In this document: positions 46,940 to 59,300 of the stretch, in pieces
How positions within the stretch are numbered: position 1 is the stretch's first letter
Layout: each line of letters starts with the position of its first letter
NCBI RefSeq assembly: GCF_947179165.1
Contig: NC_077243.1
Location: 36,220,001-36,284,000 of the forward strand
Origin: Solanum dulcamara
Lineage: Eukaryota > Streptophyta > Magnoliopsida > Solanales > Solanaceae
Length of the DNA: 64,000 nucleotides
Direction of reading: 5' to 3'
The notes under the pieces: generated by a model
Told to the model about the DNA's origin: nothing
Seen by the model: only the letters and a program-made list of their open reading frames with translations
Databases searched by the model: none
Translations under genes and position numbers: made by a program

Positions 46940-48990
46940 TATAGGTAATGAAAATAAATGCACAAGTGGAAAAAAAAGGGAAAGAGGGACTAAGGGAAAC
47001 ATTATAGTAAGAACCATACTAGTCAAGCTTAGACTTACATATGTCAAATAATACCTCTAAATCATAGACTTGGAGGGGACTAAGACATATCCCTAGCTAA
47101 CCCTCAACAAAATAGAATGAAAGATCATAATAAATGTCTAAAGGTCTCGACATATCATAAGCTAGAAAGATAAATGAGTATCATTCCCAAAACATGGGAA
47201 CTCACCAAAGGTAGCCTTCAAGTGCAATATCAACTAGCCACGAGAGGAGGAACCTCAGTCCCTATATGGTGATAACATGTAGACAAAAGAATGCGTTAGT
47301 AATTTGAATGTATAGAGTATGTAGGAATGCATCATGATGGAATATTAAGAAATTTATACGATAAAATACTTAAGTGAGTGCATGCATGACTAATCAAGTA
47401 AATAGTATTCGAAACATACATTTGTGAAAAGATGACCATAATCGATAGTAAGACTATGTGAGAGATAAAATGGAATCCAATGTAACCCACTACATTGGAA
47501 GGGGGTACTACTTGACAAGTAGAACTCCATCAACATTCATTTCTTTAATATTCCATGGCCATCTATGGATCCACTAGCCTAGCCTATAGGGTCTCTTATA
47601 TTGGCACATAGTTCAAGAAACTAGAAGTTGCTACTAGGGTTTAATTACCGAAACCCACCTCAAACCTTATTCGTTGCTAAGTTAAATCTCATAAAATAGC
47701 ATATCTTAGTAACGTAAACATACATAAACATATACTGTGAGACATGAAATCATCATTCGGTAGAATATCTACTTAAAACCTTTAGTGATTCAAGTATGCA
47801 AGAATTGTCTTTATCGCATAAAAAATCCATAGCTTGGATAAGGTAAACTCTCAGCAACATTCATGCTTTCGTTGAAAAGATTATCATCATCTTGATCATT
47901 AGTTTTAATAAACATTTAATGGAGTTCCTAACCTTCAAATCGTGCTTTAATGAAAATAGTGTAAAACTAGTGGCTTCAAGTCAATTAAATTTTCAGACAT
48001 GTATTTAAATAAATTCCTACATAAGCACCATGAAATTTATCAATTAAAATAATACTTTAAATAACCCACAATGAATCTAAAAGGTCTATAAGAACTAACT
48101 AGATAAAATACTTGTAATCAATCAATCCATGTATCTGAAATCATACTACATCAAATAGACCAATAATCAATGGTTAAATAATGATTCATGCTATTAAGGA
48201 GACATTGGGGTAACCCATAAAAAAATCTTACTTAAAATCAAAGATATAGTTAGAAAGGGTTTTGGGCCCCATGGGTGAAAGAAGCCAAGGATAAAAACCC
48301 ACATACCTTGATATATTTGACTTGAGATTGAAAAGAGAACTTGATCTTGAGGAACCCTAGAAATCAACTTGGTGAAGGAGGAAGCCTTGAGAGAAATCTT
48401 GAGAGGAAAGGGTTTTGTAGGGGAGTTAATGTGAGAATGAGGGGTTTGTAAAGGCTTAGGGTCATTAGATAGGGTAGACTTGTACCAAAACGACCACACT
48501 TTACTGATAAAATATGGGAAAGGACTAAAATACCCTTGTTAAAACTTATCGGAACTGACTCTATGAATACTCCTTATGAATCGTAGGCCCTTATATGATT
48601 CCTAAAAGTGACTCATCTTACAGGGTTTGAGAAAAACCTTGAGGACTGAGTCTTTGAAATTTCTCTACGACTCATTCATATTTTCATCAACTCACTTACG
48701 AGTTGTAGACTCGGGTCGTTCTGTAGGGTCTGACACTTCCTACAGAACTTGAATTCTAAAGCTCCTTGACGAGTCATTTCTATGACTAATCATACCTTCT
48801 ATGAGTCATAACCATGACTCGTGGACTCGTTCCTTTACTTAATCAATTTTTGGCCCCAACATAAACCCTACAATCACTCCTATGATGTGTAGGAGTTTCT
48901 ACGGCTCATAGGTTGAGTTGTAGAACTCAAATGCAGCCCATTCTGCAATATTTTCCTTCGATTTGACTTTTAGACTTATAAGGTCTTACA
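46940..48990 (-). mobile_element. Delta LTR, minus strand (3' LTR of an inverted element)
   Basis: This is the reverse complement of the delta LTR. Its minus-strand start TGTAAGACC is at 48990, preceded in sense by a PPT (gcgggagatat, 49001-48991), so it is the 3' LTR of a minus-strand element. Its 3' end is truncated at about 46940, where it meets the plus-strand delta LTR tail to tail. The frame at 48499-48194 is nearly identical to the one at 61664-61969, which is LTR conservation rather than a gene. Confidence 0.8.
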
Positions 48991-49032
48991 ATATCTCCCG
49001 CTTGGGAACATTTATCATTGAATGAGATTCGA
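48991..49032 (-). mobile_element. PPT and last bases of a minus-strand delta interior
   Basis: In sense this reads ctcattcaatgata... then the PPT gcgggagatat abutting the LTR. It equals the end of the delta interior (61130-61173). It is cut off at 49033 by the alpha LTR, and the rest of this inverted element is not found to the right. Confidence 0.7.
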
Positions 49033-49782
49033 TGTCACGACCTAACCCTGTAGGCCACAACTGGGGTCCGACTTGGACCCCTATATGCATACCTATTAGC
49101 TGTAGTCAAATCGAGCTATGAATAAAGTGATACTACTTACAAAATCCCAATGAGTTAAAAAAATTTCGAATATGTGTGACCCTTTTCATTCGTACCATAT
49201 CATGAAAGGGCATGCAAGCTGACAATACTGCTATAACATAAAAACATTTACAATATATCGTATAGGCACAATCGAAATAAACTCACAAACAACCCACATA
49301 CATATGTCTACAAACTTCTAAGAATAGTAACAGCAACATATGGTGGGATAGGGCCCCCACTGTACCCCTGGATAAATAAATGTATACATATTACATGACC
49401 AATATCAAAAGTTAGGCTCCGAAACAGTGGAGCGCTCCCAACATTGCTGAGTGGAACCCCTAAGCTGGCGGATCTCCACTATGAACATCTGTACCTGTGG
49501 GCATAAAACACATCCCCCCGAGGAAAAGGGGGTCAATACGATACATGTATTGAGTATATGAAGGATAACATAGCATAAATGAGATTTCAGTTGAAACAGG
49601 GATGCATGAGACAAGTATAATAGTTGACAAATCACTTTACCTGCATTCTAAATAAATGGAGTCATGTGTATCATTGTCGTATACCATACTCGGCCCATCG
49701 CGGGGCTCAATACTACAAATGTATCACTATAGTTTCATATGCATGTCTATACACTTTATCTGACCCTTTGGTAAAAGACTGG

Positions 49783-50218
49783 GTGAATAATCATCTTATC
49801 ATCCATCATGCCCAGCCCTTCAAGGGATGCAGTGAATAATCATTTCATCATTTATCATGCCTGAACCTTCATGGGACATGGTGAATAATCATTTCATCAT
49901 TTATCATGCCCGGACCTTCATGAGACGCGGTGAATTTATCATGCCCAGCCCTTCATGGGATGTGGTGAATTTATCATGCCCGACCCTTCATGGGATGCAG
50001 TAAATTTATCATGCCCGGCCCTTCATGGGATGCGGTGAATTTATCATGCCCGACCCTTCATGGGATGCGGTGAATTTATCATGCCCGACCCTTCATGTGG
50101 TGCGGTGAATTTATCATGCCCGGCCCTTTACTAGGCGCGGTAAATTTATCATGCCAAGCCCTTCATGGGACGTGGTGAATTTATCATGCCCGGCACTTCA
50201 TGGGATGCTGTGAATTTA
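49783..50218 (-). repeat. Minisatellite of 35- and 49-bp units in the alpha LTR
   Basis: Three 49-bp units (49783-49929) are followed by eight 35-bp units (49930-50209) and a 9-bp partial unit. The 35-bp unit begins gtgaatttatcatgcccg and ends cttcatgggatgcg. The long unit has an extra 14 bp (aatcatttcatcat type). Unit-to-unit differences are few, so the expansion is fairly recent. The plus-strand alpha copy has only isolated related units. Confidence 0.9.
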
Positions 50219-51179
50219 TGTATTAACAACATACATGAGTAGAGTAGCGAGAAACCATACAATATTTAAATCATTATCGGAGATTCAATGAAGTTATCAA
50301 GTGAACCGTTACTTGGAAACTAGGGTAGGAATCATCTCCAGTACCCTCTAGATGTCACTCGGGACTATATCAAATGGAGCCTCAATGTCATAGTCATATG
50401 TTACTATAGTATGAACCATCTTATAGAAGTTCGAGTATTGGCTATCTCAGAGCCTTTTAAAAAAGAGGAGCTTTTTCATATCAATCACTATCAAACCATA
50501 TAGAGGACTTGAGGAATAAATTTAACTCCTTTAAGAGTCTTACCATCCATAGGTGAACTAGAAACATGTATCAAGGAACTGCCAAACAACTTATGGAATC
50601 AAGGAAATTTTTCATCGTAGAGTCCTTAAGAATAGGAGCCTACACATCTAATTACTATCGCACATATAGAAGGCTCGAGGGTGATAGCTCAACTACCTTA
50701 AGAGCCTTAACATTCAAAAAAGAATATGAGTCACGAGTTATACTCGAAGCTTATGAGTAGAATTACCCTCAAAGCACATATTACATTTCACTTATAGCTA
50801 CGACATGCCAAAAGGGAAAGAAGGGATAGCTTTACATACTTATGTCAAAACATGCGAAGAGAAAGCTTCACATACCTCTTACGGGCTATTCTTTATCACA
50901 TTCGCCTCGTCATCCTTTGAACCTATTCAACATGGAAACAATATGAATATCAACCATCCTTGACTTTTCAGCATCTTAAATTGCACCCAAGTATTCATAG
51001 AACTCATTTTTTTGCTTGTCTCCTCGACTAGCTCTTTAGTTAGTTAAGGCGTTACCGGAAATTGGGCAGCACCTCCCCTATAACGTGCCCTATCCTAATT
51101 TTCAATTACATTCCTAATTACTAAACCCAACCAAAAACAACAACCTGCAGCTCATATATACATAAAACATGGGGAACAT

Positions 51180-53088
51180 TCATCCTCAAATGTTAACTTA
51201 CCTCATAGGGTTTCACAAGGATTTCAGGGGTTCTGTATAACCATCGTTTCTCACTCCATTTAGGGGTTTAGATTACCTTTGTACATGGGGAACAAGTACG
51301 GATATCTTCTCTTTATCTCCTTTTTGACTTCTCAGGTCATCCTCCTTCTGGTTTTTATTTTTCCACAATACCTTGACGGAAGTCACATCCTAGTTCACAA
51401 ACTTCTAATTTGCCGATCTAAGATGGCGATAGGTTGTTCCTCACCGGACTCCATTTCGTGGACATCATCTATGGGATATACTCTGGGTGGATCACTAGTA
51501 CATTTGTTAAGTATCCATATTAGACGTACTGGGCGTATGGTTTCCAAATGAGGTGGTGAGTTCAACTTACAGGCAACTTTGTACACCTTACGAGCAACTT
51601 GATAAGGTTTAATGTATTTTGGGCTAAGTTTTCTTTCCTAGCCGAATCTTATTACTCCCTTCCTGGGTGACCCTTCTACGAACACCTAATCATCAATTTG
51701 AACTCTGACTGTCGATGTCGATCATCTGTATATTATTTCTGCCGACTCTAGATTGCTAGTCCATACCTTGCTCAATCATGTCTAGGACTACTAGCTTAGT
51801 CTTTTTAACATTAACCCAACCAATAGGGGACTTACACGTCCTGGTGGTAGTTATTATTTTGGGCAACTTGATAAGTGATAGATGTTCATCCCAACTACCT
51901 TCGAGGTTAACAACCTCAGCTTGCGATATTTCTGCTAGCATTTAGGTGGTATGCTTAGCTTGTTTATCTGTTTTGAGGATGAAAGGTAGTACTAAGATCC
52001 GCTTGTGATCCCAATCTTTCCTTGGATTGATATTCAAGCGCTAGCTGTACTTAAGCCCCTCTACTCAAGGCAATAGCTGCGGGGACCTCATGTATTACTC
52101 TTCAACTTCCTTAGAAGACCTTAACTGGTACTTTACCCTTTGGGTTTCTTCACCCGTTTTTTTTTCCAATCCTTAAGGTTGGCTACTGAATAATGTTGAA
52201 ATCCCCTTATATAATGGCTTTCATAGTCGTTCTGTGCTCTGTCTATCATTACTCAGTATACTCTCGATGGAATTTGTCATATACATTTGCCATCTTTTGG
52301 TAATCGTCTAGTTCTGCTCATCTTACTTAATCACCCCAACTTGTAACACTTTAGATTTGTTATCTCGTGTCATCCTTTACCTTTACGAGAATATGAGAAG
52401 GTGCTAAACTTAACTTGAGAGATATCTTAGTGTCGTCTCGCTAGGTCTCATGTGTTACCTTGCCTTTTACTCTCTTATCCTATAATCGATGTCAAAGTAG
52501 ATCTTTGGTACAACCTTGGCCATGTTTTACCTTGCCCGTAGTGCTAATTCCATATTGATAGTTTGGCTTAACCTATCATCACATTTCTCAGTAGGGTATC
52601 CCAAAATATTATAATTGCATTGTTATTGTTGAACCCCTATTCTTTTTATCCTGTACTTACTCACTTAGCCTAAGGATTATATATACATACCCGTAGGTTG
52701 CACAACCATTCTGATGCAACTTATATGAGGTAGACTTAGTCTTTCCGTCTCTTTGTTCATTCTACTATACACATCTCACTCACATTGGAACTTGCTTGTC
52801 CTATCTTGTTATACTTCTTTACTTTCCCCTTATTCACCCTTTGCTCTTCTCATCTCCTACCATAGGAGGTTGTCTATTCCTTTTCCTTTGTTATTTATCT
52901 ATCGCAACACCACTTGCGACCAACTCTATAGCCAATATTTTGACTTTTAATCTAGCATGATGTCATTTAATATCTTGTTAAAAGATTCTTAACACTGCCT
53001 TACATAGAATTCTGACTTTTACCAATTATTGGAGGCTTCCAGAACTTCGTAACTTGGTTCAGCAAGGGATCTTATTGAATAACACCAC
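51180..53088 (-). mobile_element. Gypsy internal fragment captured inside the alpha LTR
   Basis: In sense this runs from about 53088 to an end phrase catttgaggatgaatg near 51195, which is characteristic of the segment just before the PPT in Solanaceae-type gypsy elements. It includes the integrase C-terminal half (separate entry). Its 5' part (52080-53088) has no recognisable coding. It lies in the same orientation as the surrounding LTR. Confidence 0.55.
51370..52020 (-). pseudogene. Integrase C-terminal and chromodomain-like remnant
   Basis: Minus-strand fragments read FHPQ (about 52005), then NLEGSWDEHLSLIKL and CKSPIGW (51870-51800), where gypsy integrases have GSWDEHLPLVEF and CRSPIGW. 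Then come YKVACKLNSPPHLE and PIAILDRQIRSL (51586-51395), matching the PVAILDRQVR motif at the chromodomain-type tail of Tekay/Del-like chromoviruses. Several frameshifts and stops make it non-functional. It is independent of the integrase at 59580-60300. Confidence 0.7.
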
Positions 53089-53726
53089 AAGCACAACACC
53101 TTGCTTCGACTACAATTTAACTATAGCGACTCCAATTTAGTTTATTTCGAAAATCAAGCATATTTATGAGATTTTCATATTTCTAGCCACTTACACAATG
53201 TGTAATACACTTCATAACAACACCATATACTCCAAATTTAAGGGAAAGGTCTCACCTTACCCGAAATTGGCCAAAACTCGCCAAACTAGTCTCGGAAGTT
53301 CCTCGTCGTGCTGAAACTTTAGCAGACTATTTGTATCACTTCTTCGCTGTCCCGAATTGAAATTTCTTATTATTAAACACCATTATATCACGGCAGGATG
53401 CCCTAAATAATTAATTCACGGAATGAAATTAGGCCTTACCCATCTTCTTGCTCAAACCCGTAGGTCCCTCTTCTTGCTTTTCAAGTTTTTCCTTCAACTT
53501 TCTCTTGTTTTTTCCAAGTGTAAAGATGAATATATGGTTCCGTAGGAATCATAAGATATATATATATACATCTCCACGTAATTGAAAAACACCGTAGATA
53601 ATTAATTCACGGAGAAAAATTAGAAACTTACCTTAGTTTCTTAGCTGCCGAAGGTACTCTCTTTCTCTCATGTTTTCTCTCTTCTTTTGGATTTATTTTT
53701 GGCTGAAAAATGACTTAAGAGTCCTT

Positions 53727-53728
<2 letters not shown>

Positions 53729-53770
<42 letters not shown>
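53729..53770. repeat. AT dinucleotide microsatellite
   Basis: About 40 bp of uninterrupted alternating t and a in the minus-strand alpha LTR, longer than at the homologous place in the other alpha copies. Confidence 0.9.
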
Positions 53771-53772
<2 letters not shown>

Positions 53773-54323
53773 TCGTCAAGAGGTGACATGTGTCATCCCC
53801 TAAGGGTGACACTGTCCAGCCCCTATTGGGCCAACACATTTATGCAGCCAAATAGGGGCTGCCACATGGCAGTGGTATCCACCTCCCTCCAAGAAGGTGG
53901 GTAATCTACTTTACCCTATGAAGGTGGGTCACCTGCTTCCACATGTCACTTCCCTATGCTGCCATGTGGCGCCTCTTGTTGCTGCCATGTGTCATTCTCT
54001 CCTCTTCCTCATGGGTTTGTAATCTCATCTTATTTTAAGAGCCTGTTAATCCTTTCTACATAAGCTTGGTATGTACTCAAGTGGATTAGGTATGCAAGAC
54101 TTCTAAATTAGTAGCTTACATAGGTAAATCGAGTCCTATGACTTGTTACTTGGCCTCCAACTCCTTCGGGCTCTCCTAGCCCTATTTCCAACCTTCCTTC
54201 TCACGGGGTGTCACATTCTTCTTTCCTTAGAGTTGTTTGATAGCGTAGTAGATTATCCGACTCACTTGATAACTTCTAAGAAGCTTGAGAGACATTCTGA
54301 GCTTAAGAGTGTGGGGTGTAATA

Positions 54324-57300
54324 GAAGATGAGGACTAATCTCCTCTAGTTTCTGAGTCTCCACATCATGAGAAAGGAGTTACACGTGAAGTTCTGAAATA
54401 TCATCACCTTGTTGAACCAAGTTGTAGATAATCAAGGTGTTGATCCTCCTTTACCTCAAGTGCCTACTCTGGCTTCTAGGATTCATGTCATGACCCGAAC
54501 TAGGGCCTAGTCATAACACGATGATCAAAAATCCTTAAGGTATCCAACCAAGCCTCTTGTACATATTATAAGCATACATAAGGTAAAATGAAAGTGGAAA
54601 CATAATAAGAGAGTCTCAACCATGAATAGTAAATGAAGAATGTCACACGATAACATAGACTCGAAATATTTATCTAACTAGATGTCTCTACTCATGAGCA
54701 TGAGTGGGGGATAAGACATGTCCCTAGCTCACCCTCAATATGAAACATAACAAAAGTCTTTGTAAATAATAACCAACTCAATGAGTAGTCCTCGATGAAT
54801 GAGGACTCACCACACACACCACCGGATAGGAAATCTTAACTAGCCATTTAGATGAATATGATCTTGAACCTCAACCCCTACATTACGAGACAATGTAGGC
54901 AAAGAGTATGCATTAGTACATTGAAATATACTAAGTATGAGGGCATGACATGCAACATAAATTATGGGATGCAATGGTCAAGTAAGACAAATGATAAGAT
55001 GAGATAAGTAGAGTCATGAGAAAATCATATTGACCAAAGTATTTAAAAAGCATAATTTAAAAATTATGGCATACATAAGAGATCATACATATATGGGATA
55101 TGAACTATAACCGACAATAAGACCATGCGAGCTATAACATGGAATCTCATTATCTCCTTATATAATGAAGAAAAAGGGGAATCTACATGCCAAGGTAGAC
55201 TCTACCCTACTAGGCAGGCCATACATATGTTATATATGGATCCAATAGCTAATCCATGAAGGCAACCTATGGTGGCACGTAGTTTAGGGGACATGAGGCT
55301 ACTACTAAGGCTTTTGGTAAGTCTCCCACCTCAATTCCACTCAGTGCTAAGTCAAATCCCACGGAATACATGTATAGCATAGAATCATAATTTCATATAT
55401 CATAGTCATGATCATAGGTTTGAAATCATAGAGTAGCTCATTTTTATAACTTACTTGTAATGTGAGAATTTTCCTTTCACCAATACAATCATATTTGCAT
55501 AATTCATATAGTTAGGCCCTAGGTCACCACATAGGGCCCTAAGTCACCTTACTTTATAGCTTACATGAAATTCATACCTTGAACTTAGAGTAGAACTCAA
55601 TTGCATAACCAATTAACTTGAAAACATGCATAATCATATACTTTCTATCAGACCATACATAATTTATACATATAATATCCTTAGGAAGTATAATTGAAAA
55701 TACTCATACTTTATATAATGAACCCTAAAAATCAAAATACGAGAATTAATGGGAAACTCTTCAATTCAATGCAATAACTATTAATTTATATCAAAATAGA
55801 CTCATAATCATAATTTGAATCATTACTCATGCAATTGGAATAGAGATAATAAAACACATAAAATACCATACTTTAATGTGATAGAAAACTTGAGAAATTG
55901 ATTTGCTTCACGGATGAAAGAATCCATGAATCAATACCCACATACCTTAAGTCAGAAAAATTAAATAATTTGGAAGAACTAGAGAGTTTTGATGGAGAAC
56001 TTGAGTGAATTTACTTGAATTCTTCAATGGAGTCTTTGAGAGTCTTTAGTAGAGAGAGAAATATTTGAGTAGGTGAATTGTAGAAGAATTAATAGAATTA
56101 GATGTTTAGGTTAATTTATAGAGCTGAATTAGGTCCTAAAAATGTCTAGGTTCATTAGCTAACAATTAGGGAAAATTATAAAGTGCCTTTACTAAAAACT
56201 AAATTCGACCAAAAACCCATTGCTAGGTCTGCGATGCGAAGGTGAGCAAGTCCGCGATGCGGAATTGCCACGCACTTTATTGTTTTGTCTAGTTTTTTCA
56301 AAAAATCTATCTTTCGATATACAGGTCCTAAAAATCCACCGAAACTATTTTCCTGCAGGTTTTAACCCTTGATCGATATTTTTAACTCAGATTTTTCAAA
56401 AAGATTAAGAATAATACATTACATGAGCGCTTTATTCCTAAGGCATTCTTAAAGCACTTGTGAGCATTTTGAGGGATGTTACAATTCAAGAATTCAAAAG
56501 AATGAATTCACCCAAATTTGATGGTTCCAAGGTAGATGAGGACCCTATGGAGTTTATTGAGAAAGTTTATCAGATTGTGGTTATCATAAGAGTGCCTCCA
56601 AATGAAAAGGCCAAACTAGTGGCATATCAAATCAAGCGCATAGAAAGGGTTTGGTATGTGCAATATGTTGTTTAGAGGGGTGAAGATATGGAACCTATAG
56701 AGTGAGAAGATTTTAAATGTGCGTTCCTAGATCGCTTCTTTTCTTTGGAGCTAAGGGAGGCAAAGATTAAATAGTTTATCAACCTTCCCCAAAGGAGAAT
56801 AAGTGTGAGGAAATATGCCCTCAAATTCACCAAATTATGTATTTATGCTACTTTCATGGGGTCCGATCCAAGGGCGAGGATGAGCAAACTCATCTCCAGT
56901 TTTTCTAGTTTGGTGTCCAAGAAATGCAAGATGGCCATATTGGTTAAAGTGATGGACATCTCATGAATCATGACATATGAGAAACAAATTGAGAAGGAGA
57001 AATTAAGGGAGAGGTCAAGGGGCTTTAAGAAGGCTAGAGTTGATGGTGGAGGGTTCAATCACCAAAGGTCCAGTTATGGTGGTAGTTGAAAGGGCCAAAG
57101 TGGGCAACGATTTATAGGGAAAGGTCCCACTAATACACCTTCTCCAAGGTTCAACAAGGATAAGAGTGCTAATCCGATGGTCACAAGGGAGAATGTAGAT
57201 GCTCCAGCTTTCCCCGCATGTAAGAGGTATGGGAAGACTCATAAAGGGGAATTCTTAGCTGGCTCCTATGCATTCTTCAAGTGTCATAAACCGGTTCATC

Positions 57301-57340
57301 AAGCTAGAGATTGTAGAGGAGGTGGTGGTAGGACTTAAGG
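54324..57340 (+). pseudogene. Delta gag, interrupted by a solo LTR
   Basis: The left piece (54324-54485) ends PPLPQVPTLASRI. The right piece (from 56484) continues EFKRMNSPKFDGS, EDPMEFIEKVYQI and later MGSDPRARMSKL, a typical plant gypsy capsid order. Two knuckles follow (57219-57330) but with key cysteines replaced (CKRYGKTHKGEF and FFKCHKPVHQARDC). With one copy of the attca duplication the frame is kept across the insertion. In-frame stops occur at 56673 and shortly after. Gag would form the particle shell. This copy cannot. Confidence 0.75.
54486..56483 (-). mobile_element. Solo LTR, family zeta (1,998 bp)
   Basis: On the minus strand it starts TGTAACATCCC and ends GGTCATGACA. Both flanks are attca (54481-54485 and 56484-56488). 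No PBS, PPT or interior is present. The closing phrase actaggccctag...catgaca is shared with the beta LTR end, so beta and zeta are related families. There is no gene within it. Confidence 0.9.
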
Positions 57341-57434
57341 AAAAATTTCTCATGGTCAACAAGCTCAAGGGAATGGACAATACTCCAACTGATTTTACGC
57401 CTTGCATTGGGGTTAATACGTTGAGGAGGCTCCC

Positions 57435-57560
57435 AAGGTTATTATCGGTATGTTAAAGGTTTTTGATTTTGATGTGTTTGCATTAGTAGACTCGGGTGCT
57501 AATTTTTTGTTTGTTACTCCATTGCTTGCTAATAGGTTTGATATGTTAGCTTAAATATTA
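57435..57560 (+). pseudogene. Delta protease remnant
   Basis: The sequence reads IIGMLKVFDFDVFALVDSGANF. The catalytic DSGA is intact (57489-57500) in the gag frame, but a stop follows at about 57553. Retropepsin-type proteases mature the gag-pol polyprotein. Confidence 0.7.
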
Positions 57561-57854
57561 TTAGAACCCTATTTGGTATCTACCCCCGTCAGTGAGTTTA
57601 TTGTTTCTAGAAAGGTTAATAAGGGTTGTCCCGTGTCTATCTTCCACAAAGCTGTACCTTGTGATCTCATTGAGCTTGACATGGTAGATTTTGATGTTAT
57701 TCTTCAGATGGATTAGTTGCATGCTTCTTATACTTCTATAGATTGTAGAACTTATGGAGTCAAGTTTCAATTCCCATGTGAGTTTATTCATGAATGGAAG
57801 GGTCATTATTTGTTAGTTAAGGGTAGATTTATTTCCTGTCTTAGGGCTTAAAAG

Positions 57855-58560
57855 TTGATAACTAAGGGTTGCATCTACCATATTGTGAGGGTTAGGGATG
57901 TCAACTTCGAAAGTCTTTCTTTTGAGTCAGTTCCCATGGTTAATGAGTTTCCTTATGTCTTTCCTGATGATCTCCCCAGTGTCCCCCCGAAAGGGAAGTT
58001 GATTTCACTATTGATATTTTCCCAGTACCCAACCTACCTCTATTCCTCCCTACCGAATGGTCCCGGTGGAATTGAAGGAGTTAAATGAATAATTAAAAGA
58101 CATGTTGGAAAGGGGATTTATAAGTCCAAGAATTTCACTATGGGGTGCTCCCGTGTTATTTGTGAGAAAGATTGATAGGTTGCTCTGGATGTGCATAGAC
58201 TATCGTTAATTAAACAAGGTGACCATTAAGAACAAATATCCAATTTCTAGGATAGATGACCTATTTAACCTATTGCAAAGGGCAAGTCATTTCTCAAAGA
58301 TTCATCTCCAGTCCAGCTATCACCAATTAAGGGTAAGTGAGTGTGACATTCCCTATTTGATATTTCAAACAAGGTATGGTCACTTTGAATTTTTAGTTAT
58401 GTCATTTGGATTAACAAATGCACCAGTGCTGTTCACAGATCTAATGAATGGGGTGTTCAAACCCTACCTTGATAATTTTATGGTTCTCTTTATTAACGAT
58501 ATTTTGATTTAATCTCGAGGTGAGGAAGAACATTAGAGTCATTTGAGAATTGTGCCTCAA
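57855..58560 (+). pseudogene. Delta reverse transcriptase remnant
   Basis: The linker contains NEFPYVFPDDLPSVPP (57930-57990). A frameshift precedes the RT core: GFISPRISLWGAPVLFV, [43 protein letters not shown] and VLFINDILI (about 58480-58510). The catalytic box reads F-I-N-D instead of F-I-D-D, so the first aspartate is lost. With the TAA in the DYR-LNK motif, this RT is inactive. Confidence 0.85.
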
Positions 58561-58699
58561 ACCTTGAGGGACAGGAAATTATTTCCCAAGTTTAGTAAAT
58601 ATGAGTTTTAGTTGAAAGAGGTGGCGTTCCTTGGTCACATAGTGTTTGGTGATGGGATTAATGTTGATCCTAAGAAGACAGAGATAGTAAGAAATTTCC

Positions 58700-59300
58700 C
58701 TAGACCATTGTATCCTTCGGACATTAGGAGTTTGTTGGGTCTAGCCGGTTATTAGATAAGGTTCGTCGAAAGGTGCTCCTCCATTTCATCTCTTTTGATG
58801 AAATTGACCCAAAAGAAGAAAAAGTTCCTATGGATGGATGAGTATGAGGGAGCTTCCAAACCCTGAAAAATTGACTTACCTCTACTCCTATTTTGACTCT
58901 ACCGGTATGACTAGATGGGTTCATGGTGTATTGTGATGCTTTAAGGGTTGGTTTGGATTGTGTATTGATGAAAAATGGCAAGGTTATAGCCTTTACTTCT
59001 AGGAAATTGAAGGTGCACGAGTGTAACTAACCTACCCATGATATTGAGCTAGTGGCCATTGTGTTTTCTCTAAAGATTTGGTGGCACTACCTCAATCGGG
59101 TACATGTGTATGTGTTTACCAATCACAAAAGTCTTCAATAAGTGTTCACCCAAAAGTACCTCAATCTAAGATAAATGAGGTGGCTTGAACTCCTCAAGGA
59201 CTATGACATAAGTATGTATTATCATCCGGGTAAGGCCAACATTATTGCCGATAGACTTACTAGGGTATCTACAGAGAGTGTAGCTCATGTTGATGAAGGG
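58700..59300 (+). pseudogene. Delta RNase H remnant
   Basis: Recognisable phrases are the RT connection (PLYPSDIRSLLGLAGY), VYCDALRVGLDCVLMKNG (58920-58980), FTSRKLKVHECN, DIELVAIVFSLKIWWHYL (59035-59090) and VFTNHKSLQ. Then come MRWLELLKDYDISMYYHPGK and ADRLTRV (59175-59270). The order and spacing match plant gypsy RNase H. Several stops break it. Confidence 0.75.

Larger units (their letters stand above)
49033..54323 (-). mobile_element. Alpha LTR, minus strand, interrupted by a gypsy pol fragment
   Basis: The plus-strand start TGTCACGACCTAACCC and end GTGTAATA mirror the alpha termini (end CATAACCC-type, start TGTTACACC). The outer parts 49033-51170 and 53090-54323 align with alpha 3' and 5' portions. 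Between them about 1.9 kb of gypsy internal sequence replaces about 190 bp of LTR. Flanking pentamers (ttcga, gaaga) do not match, so either an end was lost or a rearrangement followed insertion. The right end abuts delta gag sequence. Confidence 0.7.

Noticed and set aside
48194..48499. Conserved 101-codon frame shared with 61664-61969
   Set aside because: Both are the same segment of delta LTRs. Conservation reflects copy relatedness rather than coding.
49783..50218. CRISPR-like regular repeat array
   Set aside because: Units are contiguous with no unique spacers and lie in a plant LTR. It is a minisatellite.
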